Part shown: piece by piece, positions 1 to 4,824 of the stretch
Layout of the letters: each line of letters opens with the position of its first letter
How positions within the stretch are numbered: position 1 is the first letter of the stretch
NCBI GenBank assembly: GCA_016780695.1
Contig: JADHLK010000120.1
Span: forward strand, 1-5,072
Direction of reading: 5' to 3'
Source of the DNA: Alphaproteobacteria bacterium
GTDB taxonomy: Bacteria > Pseudomonadota > Alphaproteobacteria > Puniceispirillales > Puniceispirillaceae
Length of the DNA stretch: 5,072 nucleotides
Program-made: the position numbers and the translations under genes
Notes under the pieces: generated by a model
What the model saw: only the letters and a program-made list of their open reading frames with translations
Told to the model about the DNA's origin: nothing
The model's database searches: none

Positions 1-607
1 CCTCCACCCGTGACTGGTTCGATTTCAACGCCCGCAAGGTCACGCCAAAACGCGAATGCACCAGCACACACAGCAACAGCGCGGTCAGCGCCAGAGCCGC
101 CACAATCATGTAATAGAGGCTGAGCGGGGCCCAGAGATCAATAAACACAAAATCGGACCGGTTCATCACCATCCCGTCATCACCGCCAAACTGTTCCAGC
201 GAGACAAAGAAAAAATACAGCATCTGGGCAAAGGCCAAAGTGATCATGATGAAATAGATGCCGCTGGTCCGCAGCGACAAAAAGCCGATAATCATGCCGG
301 TCACCGCACAAATCCCCAGCGCCAGCGCGATCTGGAGCCAGCCATTATCCAGCCCGTAAAAATTGGCAATACCTGTCACATAGGCTCCGATACCGATAAA
401 GGCCGCATGGCCGAACGAGACCATCCCGCCATAGCCCAGCACCAGATTAAGCCCCATCGCTGCCATGCCCAGCAGCATAATCCGCATCGCCACATCATTC
501 CAAAAAGGTAAATCCGCCAGTGTCGTATAAATCGGAAACAGCGCGAAAAGCAGCACTATCAGCCATAATAGCGGTGCAGCGGTGAACCAGCCCTTAATCA
601 GTTTCAT
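1..607 (-). CDS. livM: LivM-type ABC transporter permease, C-terminus cut off by window edge
   Basis: Inner-membrane permease of a branched-chain amino acid/amide-type (HAAT) ABC importer; it would pair with the LivH-type protein encoded just upstream to form the channel. The 202 visible codons begin MKLIKGWF and give a very hydrophobic protein with several membrane segments (roughly residues 10-32, 42-60, 65-82, 90-111, 114-135, 165-184). Family hallmarks are GLNLVLGYGGMVSFGHAAF (residues 52-70), LRTSGIYFIMITLAFAQM (112-129) and SRFGVTLRALKSNQ (185-198). The last is the start of the cytoplasmic loop that contacts the ATPase subunits. LivM proteins are usually 300 residues or more, so about a third is missing to the left. 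The ATG at 607 is preceded by GGGGAGG with 6 nt spacing and lies 12 nt after the LivH stop, so the two genes are almost certainly cotranscribed. The family call is firm; the substrate is inferred only from neighbours. Confidence 0.93.
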   Translation of the reverse strand, partial: MKLIKGWFTAAPLLWLIVLLFALFPIYTTLADLPFWNDVAMRIMLLGMAAMGLNLVLGYGGMVSFGHAAFIGIGAYVTGIANFYGLDNGWLQIALALGICAVTGMIIGFLSLRTSGIYFIMITLAFAQMLYFFFVSLEQFGGDDGMVMNRSDFVFIDLWAPLSLYYMIVAALALTALLLCVLVHSRFGVTLRALKSNQSRVE

Positions 608-613
608 CAGCTG

Positions 614-620
614 CCTCCCC
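614..620 (-). promoter_or_regulatory. Strong ribosome binding site of livM, overlapping the livH stop
   Basis: On the minus strand GGGGAGG lies 6 nt before the livM ATG. Its first G is also the last base of the livH TAG stop (620-622). This fixes the livM start and suggests that ribosomes finishing LivH can restart on livM, keeping the two permease subunits in step. Confidence 0.8.
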
Positions 621-1540
621 TAGCCCTTGGGCGGAAACAGGCCGGTGGGCCGGAACACCAGCACCACTGCCATCAAAATATAAACCGCCATTGAGGCCAG
701 CGCCGGCCCGGCCCCGTCTGCCGCCGCCTGATCCATAAAGCTGCGCAGAATGACCGGTAGCAGAACCCGCCCCATCGTATCCACAATTCCGACAATCACG
801 GCGGCAATGAACGCCCCCCGCACAGAGCCGATACCGCCGATAATAATCACCACCAGCGAGAGGATAAGCAGCCCCTCCCCCATGCCCGGCTCCACCGCGG
901 TCAGCGGCCCCAGCATCATGCCAGCCAGCCCGGCAAAAGTCGCGCCAGCCGCAAAAATCAGCCGGAATAACAGCCGGATATTGATACCCAGAGCGGCGGT
1001 CATCTCCGGATTGCTGGCCCCGGCCCGCACCATTGCCCCGATGCGGGTGCGCGCAACAAACAGGCCGATCAGGATAGCACAGGCCAGCCCCACCCAAATC
1101 ACCGAGAAGCGAAAAGCCGGATAAGGCATATCCGGCATCACCATAACAAAACCGGACAGTGAATCCGGCAGGTTGAAAAACAGCGCACCCGGCCCAAAAC
1201 CAATGCGCACCGCCTCATTGAAAAACAGGATTAGCCCAAAGGTGGCTAAAACCTGTTCCATGTGGTCGCGCTGGTAGAGATGGCGGATTATAACCAGCTC
1301 CAGCACAATACCGAATAGAAAGGTCACCGGAATGGCCAGCAATACACCCAGATAGAAATTGCCGGTCAGAGCGGTCAGAACCGTGGCCGCATAAGCCCCT
1401 ATCATCACCTGCGAGCCATGCGCCAGATTCACAAAATCCATAATACCCAGAACCAGCGTCAAGCCGGCCGCTATCAAAAATAGCGTCACGCCAGTCTGAA
1501 AACCGTTAAAAATCTGCTCTAGAATAAGGGCAAAGGTCAT
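620..1540 (-). CDS. livH: LivH-type ABC transporter permease
   Basis: Inner-membrane permease partner of the LivM-type protein in a HAAT-family ABC importer. The 306-residue product is complete and of normal family length (about 290-310). Visible family motifs are GLTLVLGIMDFVNLAHG (residues 26-42), the ATPase-contact loop TRIGAMVRAGASNPEMTAALG (165-185, numbered from Met1), GGIGSVRGAF (235-244) and the terminal RPTGLF (297-302). About eight hydrophobic spans surround these. The ATG at 1540 opens MTFALILEQIFNGF, a typical LivH beginning. The gene follows the binding-protein gene after 110 nt and precedes livM by 12 nt. Its upstream sequence (AAAAGAACTGAATTAAAACA) contains no good Shine-Dalgarno match, unlike the two flanking genes, so its translation may be weaker. 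Substrate identity is inferred only from the neighbouring CoA ligase. Confidence 0.94.
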   Translation of the reverse strand: MTFALILEQIFNGFQTGVTLFLIAAGLTLVLGIMDFVNLAHGSQVMIGAYAATVLTALTGNFYLGVLLAIPVTFLFGIVLELVIIRHLYQRDHMEQVLATFGLILFFNEAVRIGFGPGALFFNLPDSLSGFVMVMPDMPYPAFRFSVIWVGLACAILIGLFVARTRIGAMVRAGASNPEMTAALGINIRLLFRLIFAAGATFAGLAGMMLGPLTAVEPGMGEGLLILSLVVIIIGGIGSVRGAFIAAVIVGIVDTMGRVLLPVILRSFMDQAAADGAGPALASMAVYILMAVVLVFRPTGLFPPKG

Positions 1541-1580
1541 TGTTTTAATTCAGTTCTTTTTCGACATCCTTAAAATCAGA

Positions 1581-1608
1581 CAGACTGGCCGGGAAACCGG
1601 CCAGCCTG
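1581..1608 (-). terminator. Intercistronic hairpin between binding-protein gene and livH (partial terminator or mRNA stabiliser)
   Basis: An 8-bp perfect GC-rich stem, CTGGCCGG (1585-1592) and CCGGCCAG (1597-1604), encloses a 4-nt loop. It extends by three more pairs (1581-1583 with 1606-1608) across one mismatch. On the transcribed minus strand it is followed by ATTTTAA, a short T tract. It lies 43 nt after the binding-protein stop and 40 nt before the livH start. A short T tract suggests partial termination or protection of the upstream mRNA from 3' decay. Either would give more binding protein than permease, as is usual for ABC importers. The stem is seen directly; the function is inferred. 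Confidence 0.65.
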
Positions 1609-1650
1609 AAGATGTGCAAGACAGGCCGTCAATGCCTGCCTGAAGCTGTG

Positions 1651-2805
1651 CTAGAATTTGCAGTCCTTGGCATAGGAATCTGCATAATCCTCAAACACGG
1701 TGCCAACTGTCTTGACAGTGACCACCCCGTCCGCATCCTTGACCACTTCGCGCAGATAGAAATCCTGAATCGGGAAATGGTTGGTATTCATTTTCAAGTT
1801 ACCGCGTGTGGTCGGGATATTGCCAGCAGCCAGCACCTTGCGCATGGCTGCTGTGTCGGTTGACCCGGCCTTGCCCACCGCATAATCAATCGCCATGATC
1901 GCATCATAGGCCTGCGAGGCATAATAGGACGGGTAGCCGCCAAATTTTGCCTTGTAATCAGCGACAAATTTTTTGTTAATCGCGTTATCAATATCCGGTG
2001 ACCAGGACTGCGTATGGCGAGAGCCAAGCGCCGCATCCTTAATCGCCGGCAAGGTAGTTGAATCAGTGGTGAAAACGCTAAACAGCTTGGACACCGAATT
2101 CATATTTGCCTGGTTCCACTGCTTGACAAAATTCACGCCCATCCCGCCTGGCTGAAAGACCATGGTGGCCTCTGGATTTGCCGCACGCAAGGCAGACAGT
2201 TCCGCCTGAAAGTCAGTCTGGCCCAGCTGGGTATATACCTCAGCAGCGATCTTGCCCTTAAAGGTAGATTTGAAGCCGGTCAGCATATCCTTGCCTGCCT
2301 GATAGTTTGGTGCCATCAGATAGACTTCCTTCACACCCTGATCCTGCATATATTTGCCCATCGCCGCAGGGGTCTGGTCATTCTGCCAGGACAGCGAGAA
2401 GAAATTTTCATGGCAGCCTGCACCCGCCACAGTGGACGGCCCGGCATTGGCACTGATCAACAGCTTGCCAGAGCGGGTCACCTGCTGGTGAATCGCTACC
2501 AGCAAATTTGACCAGATAACACCGGCTACCACATCCACCTTATCGCTCTTGATAAAGCGGTTGGCCAGCTGCTTGGCCACATCCGGCTTACGCTGATCAT
2601 CCATGATGATCACTTCGCCCGGCATCCCGCCCAGCTTGCCGCCCAGATGTTCCATTGCCAGCTTAACAGCATTTTCCTGCTGCTTGCCAATAACCCCAGC
2701 TGAACCAGACAAGGTTGTCATAAACCCTACCTTAACCGTGTCAGCAACAGCAGGCGCGGCAATCATTGCACCGGCCAGCGCCGTAGAAAGTATCAGTTTT
2801 TTCAT
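1651..2805 (-). CDS. Periplasmic substrate-binding protein of a HAAT/Liv-type ABC importer
   Basis: Captures the ligand in the periplasm and delivers it to the LivH/LivM permease. The 384-residue product is of normal family length. It starts with a clear Sec signal peptide: MKKL, a hydrophobic stretch, and APAVA before DTVKVG, with likely cleavage after residue 21. The mature part has the type 1 periplasmic-binding fold (Leu/Ile/Val-binding, Peripla_BP_6-like). Recognisable pieces are VKVGFMTTLSGSAGVIGKQ near the start, GVIWSN (95-100), SANAGPS (118-124), CHENFFSLSWQND (131-143) and PNYQAGKDMLTGFK (166-179). The mature protein has exactly two cysteines, Cys131 and Cys382 near the C-terminus, which may form a disulfide. 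I chose the ATG at 2805 over an in-frame TTG at 2817. GGAGG sits 5 nt before the ATG, and the longer reading would put the ribosome binding site inside the gene. It is the first gene of the leftward operon. The ligand is probably an aromatic acid, given the divergent CoA ligase, but amino acids or amides cannot be excluded. Confidence 0.93.
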   Translation of the reverse strand: MKKLILSTALAGAMIAAPAVADTVKVGFMTTLSGSAGVIGKQQENAVKLAMEHLGGKLGGMPGEVIIMDDQRKPDVAKQLANRFIKSDKVDVVAGVIWSNLLVAIHQQVTRSGKLLISANAGPSTVAGAGCHENFFSLSWQNDQTPAAMGKYMQDQGVKEVYLMAPNYQAGKDMLTGFKSTFKGKIAAEVYTQLGQTDFQAELSALRAANPEATMVFQPGGMGVNFVKQWNQANMNSVSKLFSVFTTDSTTLPAIKDAALGSRHTQSWSPDIDNAINKKFVADYKAKFGGYPSYYASQAYDAIMAIDYAVGKAGSTDTAAMRKVLAAGNIPTTRGNLKMNTNHFPIQDFYLREVVKDADGVVTVKTVGTVFEDYADSYAKDCKF

Positions 2806-2810
2806 TGTTT

Positions 2811-2815
2811 CCTCC
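2811..2815 (-). promoter_or_regulatory. Ribosome binding site of the substrate-binding protein gene
   Basis: Minus-strand GGAGG followed by AAACA and then ATG gives ideal spacing (5 nt). It decides the start in favour of the MKKL methionine over the TTG 12 nt upstream, and fits high expression of the binding protein. Confidence 0.85.
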
Positions 2816-2859
2816 AAAAGTCAGTGCTTTTTTTTCAGTTCTGTTCCATCCTACCCTAT

Positions 2860-2918
2860 CGGAATTCGGCCCTAAACAAGTGGCCTAACCAGAACCATCA
2901 AAGCGCAATTCAACCCTA
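2860..2918. repeat. Two related 15-mers upstream of the transporter operon (possible operator pair)
   Basis: CGGAATTCGGCCCTA (2860-2874) and CGCAATTCAACCCTA (2904-2918) agree at 12 of 15 positions, in the same orientation, with starts 44 bp apart, close to four helical turns. They lie 55-115 bp upstream of the binding-protein start, where an activator or repressor could act. A match of this quality could arise by chance in a region this long, so this is only a candidate. Confidence 0.25.
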
Positions 2919-2931
2919 CAGTAAAGCTCTG

Positions 2932-2959
2932 GAAATTAAAATAATAGTCTTTATTTTTC
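2932..2959. promoter_or_regulatory. AT-rich stretch, candidate promoter core
   Basis: A markedly AT-rich island inside a GC-richer interval. It contains TAAAAT (2937-2942) on the plus strand and TATTAT (positions 2946-2941) on the minus strand, each 5 of 6 to a -10 consensus. I could not find a good -35 partner at normal spacing for either, so direction and use are undetermined. Confidence 0.25.
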
Positions 2960-3066
2960 AGATGGCTTGCGGTGATTTGATCCGCTTCCCCGCACAAGTT
3001 ACCAGCCCGAAAGGCCGCGATTACGAACGGCAAAACCGGGCGCGTGCACTATTTTTCACAAAATCA

Positions 3067-3081
3067 GGCCCATTCTGGGCC
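3067..3081. other. Short perfect hairpin GGCCCA-TTC-TGGGCC
   Basis: A 6-bp perfect inverted repeat with a 3-nt loop. On the minus strand it is followed by TGATTTTGTG, so it could weakly stop antisense transcripts from the ligase side. On the plus strand there is no T tract. The alternative CCGGGC (3036-3041) with GCCCGG (3079-3084) pairing competes with it. Function unknown. Confidence 0.3.
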
Positions 3082-3088
3082 CGGCGGT

Positions 3089-3101
3089 CAGAACTGTTCT
3101 G
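3089..3101. promoter_or_regulatory. 13-bp palindrome CAGAACTGTTCTG, candidate operator
   Basis: Two 6-bp arms, CAGAAC and GTTCTG, are perfectly inverted around a central T. It lies 170-185 bp upstream of the ligase start. Its size suits a dimeric regulator half-site pair. It does not match an operator I can name with confidence, and no regulator gene is visible nearby. Confidence 0.3.
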
Positions 3102-3108
3102 GCAATGC

Positions 3109-3138
3109 CCTGTCCGGCCCTGTCTGGGCTTGTCCGGC
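3109..3138 (+). repeat. Imperfect period-10 tandem repeat block
   Basis: Three consecutive decamers, CCTGTCCGGC (3109-3118), CCTGTCTGGG (3119-3128) and CTTGTCCGGC (3129-3138), run in exact register. The first and third agree at 9 of 10 positions, the first and second at 8 of 10. A decayed fourth unit, TTCTGCCGAT, may follow. A period of about one helical turn would place each copy on the same DNA face. The repeat is seen; the role is unknown. Confidence 0.5.
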
Positions 3139-3159
3139 TTCTGCCGATAAAAAGGACTG

Positions 3160-3188
3160 TTGAAAAGCCCGCCCTCCTCTTGCATCAT
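3160..3188 (+). promoter_or_regulatory. Candidate sigma-70-type promoter for the ligase operon
   Basis: TTGAAA (3160-3165, 5 of 6 to the -35 consensus) is followed after exactly 17 nt by CATCAT (3183-3188, 4 of 6 to the -10 consensus). Transcription would begin near 3195, inside the 12-bp repeat, which would then act as an overlapping operator. If this promoter is the only one used, the leader ORF and the SD-pairing stem listed separately would not be in the mRNA, so the models conflict. Confidence 0.3.
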
Positions 3189-3276
3189 GAACCGGGAAAT
3201 TAACCGGGGGATTAACCGGGGGATTATTCTGGCCTGTATGGGCACATATGAATTAAGAGGGGGCAATTTGAAATGA
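3187..3276 (+). CDS. Possible 29-codon leader ORF overlapping the ligase start (ATGA)
   Basis: An ATG at 3187 opens 29 codons ending in TGA at 3274-3276, which overlaps the ligase ATG (3273-3275) by 4 nt. The peptide begins MNREINRGINRGI, because the 12-bp DNA repeat is a whole number of codons, and continues IILACMGTYELRGGNLK. An ATGA junction is a common sign of translational coupling. Against it, no Shine-Dalgarno sequence precedes the ATG (the upstream tract is pyrimidine-rich), the peptide matches nothing I recognise, and the candidate promoter at 3160-3188 would leave it untranslated. A shorter in-frame start at 3238 would give 12 codons. Treat as a hypothesis. Confidence 0.25.
   Translation: MNREINRGINRGIILACMGTYELRGGNLK
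3190..3225 (+). repeat. 12-bp tandem repeat, three copies
   Basis: AACCGGGAAATT (3190-3201), AACCGGGGGATT (3202-3213) and AACCGGGGGATT (3214-3225) are head-to-tail with no spacer. Copies two and three are identical; the first differs at two positions. The core AACCGGG also occurs alone at 3034-3040. The block ends 47 nt before the ligase ATG. It could be a multi-site operator, a slippage-prone length switch, or an in-frame coding repeat of the possible leader ORF. Confidence 0.85.
3257..3263 (+). promoter_or_regulatory. Ribosome binding site of the CoA ligase gene
   Basis: GAGGGGG lies 9 nt before the ATG at 3273. The ligase frame is closed upstream by a TGA at 3249-3251, so this ATG is the first ATG available in frame and the start is well supported. 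Confidence 0.75.
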
Positions 3277-4811
3277 CAGAGAATGGCAACGCGGCCAGCT
3301 GGTTTGTAGATCGCCATATTGCAGAAGGCCGGGCAGAAAATATCGCCTTTTATCAGGCGGGCAGCTCTGCGTCCCTGAGCTATGGCGCGCTGGCTGAACA
3401 ATCCGCGCAGATGGCCGGGCTGTGCCAACGCCACCGGCTGGCCCGCGAAAGCCGGGCTGTCATGCTGGTGCTGGATGAGCTGGCCTTCCCAGTGATATTC
3501 TGGGGGGCGCTGAAGGCCGGGGTTATTCCGGTGCCGGTCAACACCCTGCTCTCAGCTGAGGTTGTTGGCGCGATCATTCGTGATAGCCGCGCGGCCAGCC
3601 TGTTTGTCTCCGCCCCGCTTCTGGCTCTGGCAGAGGCGGCGGTAAAGGATATGGACACGCCGCCTAAACTATTTGTCATCGGGGCAGAGGCAGCCGGCCC
3701 GCATCTCAATTTCACTGAGGAGCTGGCGGCCAGCCCGGCCTTGCCGACCCTTGAGGTGAGCCCGGATGAAACCGCATTCTGGCTGTATTCCTCTGGCTCG
3801 ACCGGCCAGCCCAAGGGGATTATGCATGTGCATGGCAATTTGAAACAAACACAAGACACCTATGGCCAATCTGTTCTCTCGATTACCGAGACAGATGTTA
3901 TCTATTCTGTGGCCAAGCTGTTTTTTGCCTATGGGCTGGGCAATGGCATGACCTTTCCAATGGCAGCCGGAGCCAGCGTCTGGCTCTATGATGGTCGCCC
4001 TACGCCAGAGACAGTGAGCGCGGTTATCAAACAGGCGCGGCCTACCCTGTTTTTTGGCGTGCCAACGCTCTATGCAGCCTTGCTGGCGGCCCAGCAGGGC
4101 AGTCCGATTGACGGGGCCGACCAGCTGCGCCTCTGCCTGTCTGCCGGAGAAGCCCTGCCGCCGCAAATTGGCAAGCAATGGAACGCGCTGACCGGGGTAG
4201 ATATTATGGATGGTATCGGCTCTACTGAAATGCTGCATATTTATGTGTCCAACAAGCCGGATGATTTTGTTTATGGGACTACCGGGCTGCCGGTTCCGGG
4301 CTATGAGGTCCGGCTGGTGGATGAGGCGGATCAGGATGTGGCAGATGGCGAGATTGGCGAGCTGCTGGTCAAGGGCGCATCAGCCGCAAACGGGTATTGG
4401 AACCAGCGGCAAAAATCGCGCAGCACCTTTATCGGCGAATGGACCCGCACTGGCGATAAATTCATCCGCGATACAGACGGGCGACTGACCATTGCCGGGC
4501 GCACCGATGATATGTTCAAGGTCAGCGGCATCTGGGTGTCACCTTTTGAGGTGGAAAAGGCCCTGATTGAGCATCCGGCGGTGCTGGAGGCGGCCGTTGT
4601 GGCCCGCGCCGATGCAGAAGGGCTGGACAAGCCGGAGGCCCATATCGTGCTGCAACCAGGCCAGAGTGGTAGCGAGGCATTGGCTGAAGAGCTGAAAGAC
4701 CATGTCAAAACCCTGATCGGCAAATGGAAATATCCGCGCTGGATAGTCTTTGCTGATGATTTGCCCAAAACCGCGACCGGCAAAATCCAGCGTTTTGCCC
4801 TGCGTCGCTAG
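3273..4811 (+). CDS. Benzoate-CoA-ligase-family aromatic acid:CoA ligase
   Basis: Cytoplasmic enzyme of the ANL adenylate-forming superfamily. It would activate an aromatic carboxylate with ATP to an acyl-AMP and then to the CoA thioester, with release of AMP and pyrophosphate. The 512-residue product is complete, close to the usual 510-530. Landmarks in order: phosphate-binding loop YSSGSTGQPKG (172-182), HVHGN (185-189), the family-typical KLFFAYGLGNG (215-225), SAGEALP (290-296), the adenine and carboxylate region DGIGSTEMLHIYVSN (313-327), TGDKF (393-397), hinge region GRTDDMFKVSGIWVSPFEVE (409-428), and PKTATGKIQRF (498-508) with the expected catalytic Lys504. KLFFAYGLGNG and GSTEMLHI point to the benzoate/4-hydroxybenzoate-CoA ligase group rather than fatty acyl or acetyl-CoA synthetases. 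Benzoate, hydroxybenzoate, aminobenzoate or a related acid cannot be told apart by eye. It heads the rightward operon, divergent from the transporter, and is followed 13 nt later by the hydrolase gene. Confidence 0.92.
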   Translation: MTENGNAASWFVDRHIAEGRAENIAFYQAGSSASLSYGALAEQSAQMAGLCQRHRLARESRAVMLVLDELAFPVIFWGALKAGVIPVPVNTLLSAEVVGAIIRDSRAASLFVSAPLLALAEAAVKDMDTPPKLFVIGAEAAGPHLNFTEELAASPALPTLEVSPDETAFWLYSSGSTGQPKGIMHVHGNLKQTQDTYGQSVLSITETDVIYSVAKLFFAYGLGNGMTFPMAAGASVWLYDGRPTPETVSAVIKQARPTLFFGVPTLYAALLAAQQGSPIDGADQLRLCLSAGEALPPQIGKQWNALTGVDIMDGIGSTEMLHIYVSNKPDDFVYGTTGLPVPGYEVRLVDEADQDVADGEIGELLVKGASAANGYWNQRQKSRSTFIGEWTRTGDKFIRDTDGRLTIAGRTDDMFKVSGIWVSPFEVEKALIEHPAVLEAAVVARADAEGLDKPEAHIVLQPGQSGSEALAEELKDHVKTLIGKWKYPRWIVFADDLPKTATGKIQRFALRR

Positions 4812-4824
4812 AGGCTAGGCTGGT

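Larger units (their letters stand above)
3173..3263 (+). promoter_or_regulatory. Possible stem sequestering the ligase ribosome binding site
   Basis: CCTCCTCTT (3173-3181) can pair antiparallel with AAGAGGGGG (3255-3263), the Shine-Dalgarno region of the ligase, over 9 bp with a single G-U pair. The loop between them (about 73 nt) holds the 12-bp repeats and most of the possible leader ORF. Such pairing would hide the ribosome binding site until a ribosome or another factor opens it. It depends on transcription starting upstream of about 3170. The complementarity is seen; its use in the cell is inferred. Confidence 0.35.
2806..3272. other. Divergent intergenic control region, no conventional gene
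   Basis: About 467 bp between the starts of the leftward transporter operon and the rightward ligase operon. Open frames running through it on either strand have no recognisable protein features and overlap the real genes or low-complexity repeats, so I do not call them. It holds an 8-nt T run (2828-2835), an AT-rich stretch (2932-2959), a pair of related 15-mers, a small hairpin, a 13-bp palindrome, a period-10 repeat block, a 12-bp tandem repeat and a possible short leader ORF, listed separately. No regulator gene lies between the operons, so any specific regulator is encoded outside the window. Confidence 0.8.

Noticed and set aside
56..511. Plus-strand open frame of 151 codons opposite livM
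   Set aside because: Its His/Gln/Arg-rich translation has no protein character and it lies wholly antisense to a clear LivM frame.
1622..1638. CAGGC/GCCTG mini-hairpin after the binding-protein stop
   Set aside because: Only 5 bp with a 7-nt loop and no T tract; far weaker than the neighbouring 1581-1608 stem.
2806..2817. Alternative TTG start giving four extra residues to the binding protein
   Set aside because: It would overlap the GGAGG ribosome binding site, and the MKKL start yields a standard signal peptide.
2828..2835. Run of eight T residues as a terminator tail
   Set aside because: No stable stem immediately precedes it on the plus strand, and on the minus strand it reads as an A run in the 5' leader of the binding-protein gene.
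2824..3150. Plus-strand 108-codon frame in the intergenic region
   Set aside because: No ribosome binding site, low-complexity and Phe/Cys/Arg-rich translation, and it runs through hairpin and repeat elements; best seen as chance.
3045..3184. TGCA tetranucleotides at 3045-3048 and 3181-3184 as a BoxR/BzdR-like operator
   Set aside because: Operators of that type have closely spaced TGCA copies. Here there are only two, about 136 bp apart, consistent with chance.
3021..3434. Minus-strand 137-codon frame spanning the ligase start and leader
   Set aside because: It includes the repeat block read antisense and the first 160 nt of the ligase in reverse, shows no domain, and would conflict with the well-supported ligase start.
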